DNA from: Vibrio ulleungensis
GTDB taxonomy: Bacteria > Pseudomonadota > Gammaproteobacteria > Enterobacterales > Vibrionaceae
Reading direction: 5' to 3'
DNA length: 64,000 nucleotides
Assembly: GCF_016900875.1 (NCBI RefSeq)
Contig: NZ_JAFEUM010000004.1
Coordinates: 62,001-126,000, forward strand
Shown here piece by piece: positions 63,289 to 64,000 of this stretch. The stretch's first letter is position 1. The number at the start of each line of letters is the position of its first letter. The translations under genes and the position numbers were made by a program. A model generated the notes under the pieces. The model saw nothing but the letters and a program-made list of their open reading frames with translations. It searched no databases and was not told where the DNA came from.

Positions 63289-64000
63289 ATGCGCATTCTC
63301 ACTCTGACGTCACTGTTCCCAAGTAGTACCATGCCTTCGTTGGGTATTTTCATCGAAACTCGCATGAAGCAGTTAAAGCAACGTTTTCCTGATGTGACTG
63401 TCGATGTCGTCGCTCCTGTTCCGTGGTTTCCTTTAACCCATCCCAGGTTTGGTGACTACGCAAAATATGCAGCTGTGCCTAAGAAAGAAACTCGAAATGG
63501 CTTTACAGTCCATCACCCTCGCTACTTGGTGATCCCTGTCGTAGGTATGTATTTCACGCCCTTTTTTATGGCCTTAACACTGGTCGCCTTTTTCTTATCG
63601 CAAAAAATTAAGCAGCGCTACGATATTGTCGACGGGCACTACTACTACCCAGATGGTGTTGCCATTGCGTTAGTGTGCAAGATGTTGCGGATCCCTTTTA
63701 CACTTACCGCTCGTGGGACGGATATTAACCTCATCCCCGAATACAAACCGGCAAAAAAAATGATCCAGTATGCGATTCGACAATCCGACGCCAACCTAGC
63801 GGTGTGTCAGGCACTCGCAAACGAAATCGATCACCTTCAACCCTGCGACCCTTCAGCAGTAACACTAAGAAATGGCGTTGATCTGGAGTTATTTCGCTAT
63901 GCCGACCTTCAACAACAACACGTTTTACGTGAACAGTTAAATCTACCCCTAAATCAGCCGATTGCGGTTGCGGTTGGATGGCTGGTAGAACGCAAAGGAC
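63289..64000 (+). CDS. exosortase-associated glycosyltransferase, truncated by the window edge
   Basis: The first 237 residues of a GT-B glycosyltransferase (GT4-like), running off the right edge. It begins MRILTLTSLFPSSTMPSLG, as in exosortase-A-associated glycosyltransferases, with LRNGVDLELF and the start of the sugar-nucleotide domain (VAVGWLVERKG) at the end. It adds a sugar to the repeat unit. It lies 20 bp after the amidotransferase stop in the same operon. Confidence 0.9.
   Translation, partial: MRILTLTSLFPSSTMPSLGIFIETRMKQLKQRFPDVTVDVVAPVPWFPLTHPRFGDYAKYAAVPKKETRNGFTVHHPRYLVIPVVGMYFTPFFMALTLVAFFLSQKIKQRYDIVDGHYYYPDGVAIALVCKMLRIPFTLTARGTDINLIPEYKPAKKMIQYAIRQSDANLAVCQALANEIDHLQPCDPSAVTLRNGVDLELFRYADLQQQHVLREQLNLPLNQPIAVAVGWLVERKG

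Overview
The window looks like a Vibrio chromosome (gammaproteobacterium, moderate GC). This rests on protein resemblance to Vibrio and enterobacterial families (tdh-kbl, nadE, pyrC, glgC, yceJ-yceI, sgrR-like, uspA, a probable DUF2850 protein) and on the dense mix of short operons and rho-independent terminators. tdh-kbl and accessory genes of this kind usually sit on chromosome II in Vibrio. I cannot name the species. I see no rRNA, tRNA, CRISPR array, insertion sequence or prophage.

Layout. 1-2.4 kb: end of an unidentified gene, a b-type cytochrome, a small periplasmic protein and a triple-rhodanese protein, probably a periplasmic sulfur or electron-transfer module. 2.4-3.9 kb: Fur-box-flanked iron storage genes, with bfd and two bacterioferritin paralogues whose key residues are complementary. 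4.3-7.6 kb: threonine catabolism (tdh-kbl) divergent from a LysR regulator. 7.7-12.5 kb: small single genes (VanZ-like, parvulin, TetR, YfcZ-like, a secreted repeat protein, an acyltransferase, a cupin-like protein). 13-19.4 kb: NAD synthesis (NadD-like, nadE), a MOSC protein, pyrC, glgC and a YqhD-like alcohol dehydrogenase. 19.5-31.6 kb: S4 protein, GST, two M48 lipoprotein proteases, a chemoreceptor, uspA, MaoC hydratase, thioesterase-sgrR pair, PhnA and an MFS transporter. 31.9-36.5 kb: a four-gene TolC/HlyD/ABC-2 exporter with no ATPase gene. 36.6-44.6 kb: a 63-aa protein, a cytosolic-looking 5'-nucleotidase, an OLD-family nuclease followed by a 14-bp tandem repeat, yceJ-yceI, an unknown protein, an EAL protein and a probable DUF2850 protein.

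44.6-64 kb (running off the right edge) is the most distinctive part: an exosortase A (XrtA/PEP-CTERM type) exopolysaccharide locus. The minus-strand arm encodes the two-component system PrsK-PrsR, a flippase, an ExeA-like ATPase, an outer-membrane beta-barrel, a tyrosine autokinase, a chain-length protein and a polysaccharide export lipoprotein. The divergent plus-strand arm encodes the initiating sugar transferase, a deacetylase, a FemAB-like protein, a glycosyltransferase, exosortase A with a fused EpsI-type domain, an asparagine-synthase-like amidotransferase and another glycosyltransferase cut by the window edge. Together they predict synthesis, modification and export of a surface polysaccharide, plus anchoring of PEP-CTERM proteins. 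No PEP-CTERM substrate, PrsT or polymerase gene is visible in the window. An EAL (c-di-GMP) gene lies just outside the regulatory end of the locus.

Gene families were named by reading the translated sequence and from memory of the families; no database search was run. Regulatory sites are pattern matches by eye and are scored low accordingly.
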